The position numbers and the translations under genes are program-made. Shown here piece by piece: positions 38,001 through 41,000 of a stretch of 64,000 bases of DNA. The notes beneath the pieces are model-generated. The model made no database searches, had not been told where the DNA came from, and worked only from the letters and a program-made list of their open reading frames with translations. The DNA is taken from positions 1 through 64,000 of the forward strand of contig JAVYIG010001029.1 of NCBI GenBank assembly GCA_035222895.1, read 5' to 3'. Each line of letters starts with the position of its first letter. Position 1 is the stretch's first letter. The DNA is from Strongylocentrotus droebachiensis. Lineage: Eukaryota > Echinodermata > Echinoidea > Camarodonta > Strongylocentrotidae.

Positions 38001-41000
38001 CTCGTAAAACGCTTACAACCGCTCCACCAAAGTTTGTGCAACATTTAATCACTGCCCGGGCAAAGCTGGCGAAGCAGTGGTGGTCCATCGTTCAAGATTT
38101 CTGCGTTGGCCTAGCGGACCAAAGCGTCCAGGAACTTGCGTCTAGCGGTGCCAAACTTTGACTGGGCGTTGTTGGAGCGGTGGTGAACTTTGCCGGAGCG
38201 GAAAATTGCCCGCTCCTCACCGCTCGCAATATTTTGTGCAGCTCAAAACTTTCGGAGCGGTAGGAGGGACCATCAGCGGTGGCCGAGCGTATACGGCGTT
38301 GCCTTAACGGGGGCCAACTTCTGTTAAACGGTGGTGAACGGTTACGAACGGTGATGAATTTTCACCACTCCAGGAACGCTCCAGCAAAGGAAAAATATGT
38401 GTGTGTTTTAATAACAATGATGAGTTGTGGTAAAGCAATTCGAACACATATATGAATTTGGATTCCTGGACAATGCCTCCCTTGACTCCTGGCCCCCAAT
38501 AACACCCCCCTCCAAAATCCAAAACCTTGCAGTACACACAAATACTTATATGCTAGATGATCAAGCTTTCGTATCGATACCACCCCGTTTCTCTCACAAT
38601 GCAATCGCAATACCAGAACTCAACTTTATTTTTATATAATAATCATTGTCATAGTCACTAACTATAACTACTCTGACGCTATGTAAATACCATGAATTTG
38701 TTTGTTTTGTTTTATTTCTGTATTTTTCAACTTAATAGAAAGCAATATAAAAACTAGGTACGTATATATTATTCACAAAAGTCAAAATACATATGCAATC
38801 ATATCATAAAATAAATCAATTGTATAATTATACCTTTCAAAAAAACACAATCGTGTAGAAATGAAATATGATTTGATGACTATTTGATAATGTAGTTCTT
38901 AAAATCAGTCATGGAATAAATCAGTGCGCTTCGACACCACACAGATTCTTGAGGCGGGAGAAGGAGTTGGCCGAGAGTCGCTTTGAGTTGGCCCAGACGG
39001 AGACCCTGCGATTCAGGCACAAGAGCGAACATCTTCAGAACCAGCTGGAGCAAGCGCAGAAGAGTCTATCCGGGGAACGGGAGAGAGCCCAGGTAAGTCA
39101 TTCCATTTCATTTATTGATTTCCACAACAAGATAAAAATATACAGTAGGTTTGCGGGTGCACCATGTGAGAGAGAGAGAAAGAGAGAGAGGATTGAGGAT
39201 TACTGAGTCAGAGTCCTGAAAAAGACTCTGACTCAGTAATCTTTCTTGGGGGTGTGTAGTCCTGAAAAGGACTGTTTGTTATCTTTCTTAGCTCATAGTT
39301 CTAAGGAGAACTATAGCGCTTGGAGAGGATGAGTGGCTCGACGTTTCGAACAGGTTGACTATCCGTCGTCAGGAGTGGAGAATAGTTGGCGTGTGTGAGC
39401 TTAACCCTATTTAGCCCGGGCTATTTTGAAACTGCATAGCCCGGGGGGGGGGGGGGGGGGCTTCTAAGGCCCCCCCCCCCCCCCCCCTATGATCTCGGCC
39501 GTGAAACGCCCGATCGCCGCGAAAATTTGCATACATGTCAAGTGAAGTGTGTAGAATACTATGGTAATTTCAATTTTTTGAAAAATTCACTGATTTGCAT
39601 ATTTATGGTAATTTATGCAAATAAAGTCATAAAATTCACATTTTTGCCCATAAATCAGACATTCATATTTTAGCATTCTTTCTCACTACATATATTTGTT
39701 AGACCATTTGAAATAATAATACAACACAAAAAAATTGAAAAACCAGGGTTATTCCTTATGTTATCTATTGTTTTGATAATTTCTTATGTATTTCTTTTTT
39801 TTTTTAACTTATGTATTTTATTGTTTTTGTTGTTTTATTTCATTTCCAACTATAATTCAACTATTTTGACCCCAAAATAAACACCTAAACTATAAACGAG
39901 ACCAAAAAACCAATGTTTTATCTCTTTATTTGAAAAATGAGATTTCCATATGTTTTGTACACAAATCACAAAAATGAGCAATTTTCAGGCTGACATGCGA
40001 AGACAAAAGAAAATGTGACTTTGTAATGGTAGTTCGATTTTCGAAAAATTTCGTTCAAAACATGCGCAAGACTCGAAAGAAAAAAGTCACAAAATTTCAG
40101 TGCAAGATTTTAATGCGTTAAAAAATTATCGCGAAAAATGTCGAGGGGGGGGGGGCTTCTAAAAGCCCCCCCCCCCCCCCGGGCTAAATAGGGTTAAGTG
40201 AGCTTCAAAATACGAACATGTATAATAAGATATCTGAACTGGGAGGATCAAGAAAAGCACATGAATGGCTTATTAAAGATAAATTTAAGTTCTGGTCAGG
40301 CGATTGCATTTTGAAAGAAACGGTGTGGAATCGATCAGAAAAAGTTGATCTTGTATCATATAAGTATTGGTGTGCACTGCAAGGTTCTGGGATCATCGAA
40401 ATGATAAAAAAAAATTGACCCAGTCTTGGTTAAAGTAACAAGCACTGTACACAGAAAGATGTGTATGTGACTACACAAACATGTGGCATAAAAATCTGGC
40501 CTCATTTTTATACTGTTACGTCTCATATTTAGAATATGGAGACATTTGAAGAGCAATGCTTTTTAGGGAACATTTTCTCTTTGTGAATGGCCTATTAAAG
40601 GACATTAGTGCTGTGATAGGGATTTGAACCTTGTACCTTGCAATTCACGATGCGCCAAATTGTAGACCACTAGCACATACTTTTCTTTCTTCGTCCCCCA
40701 GATTCTCGTGCAGACCACTGCCCAGCACCAAGATTTGATGAAGAAGGTTCAAAGTTTGAATGTCGTCACGGACAGCAACAGACTTCTGAGGGAGGAGAAG
40801 GAGAGGGTGGAACAGCAGCTACAGCAGCTGAAGGCTAAGGTAGGATCAGTGCCATTTTGTGTTTACACTCCCTCTGCAGTTATCTGTCATGCAACTTTTT
40901 ATGCCTCTGTTACGAAGTAGCCGGAGGCATTATGTTTTCGGGTTGTCCGTCCGTACGTCCGTACGTCCCGTTCTTGTGATCGCGTTATCTGAAGAACCGA

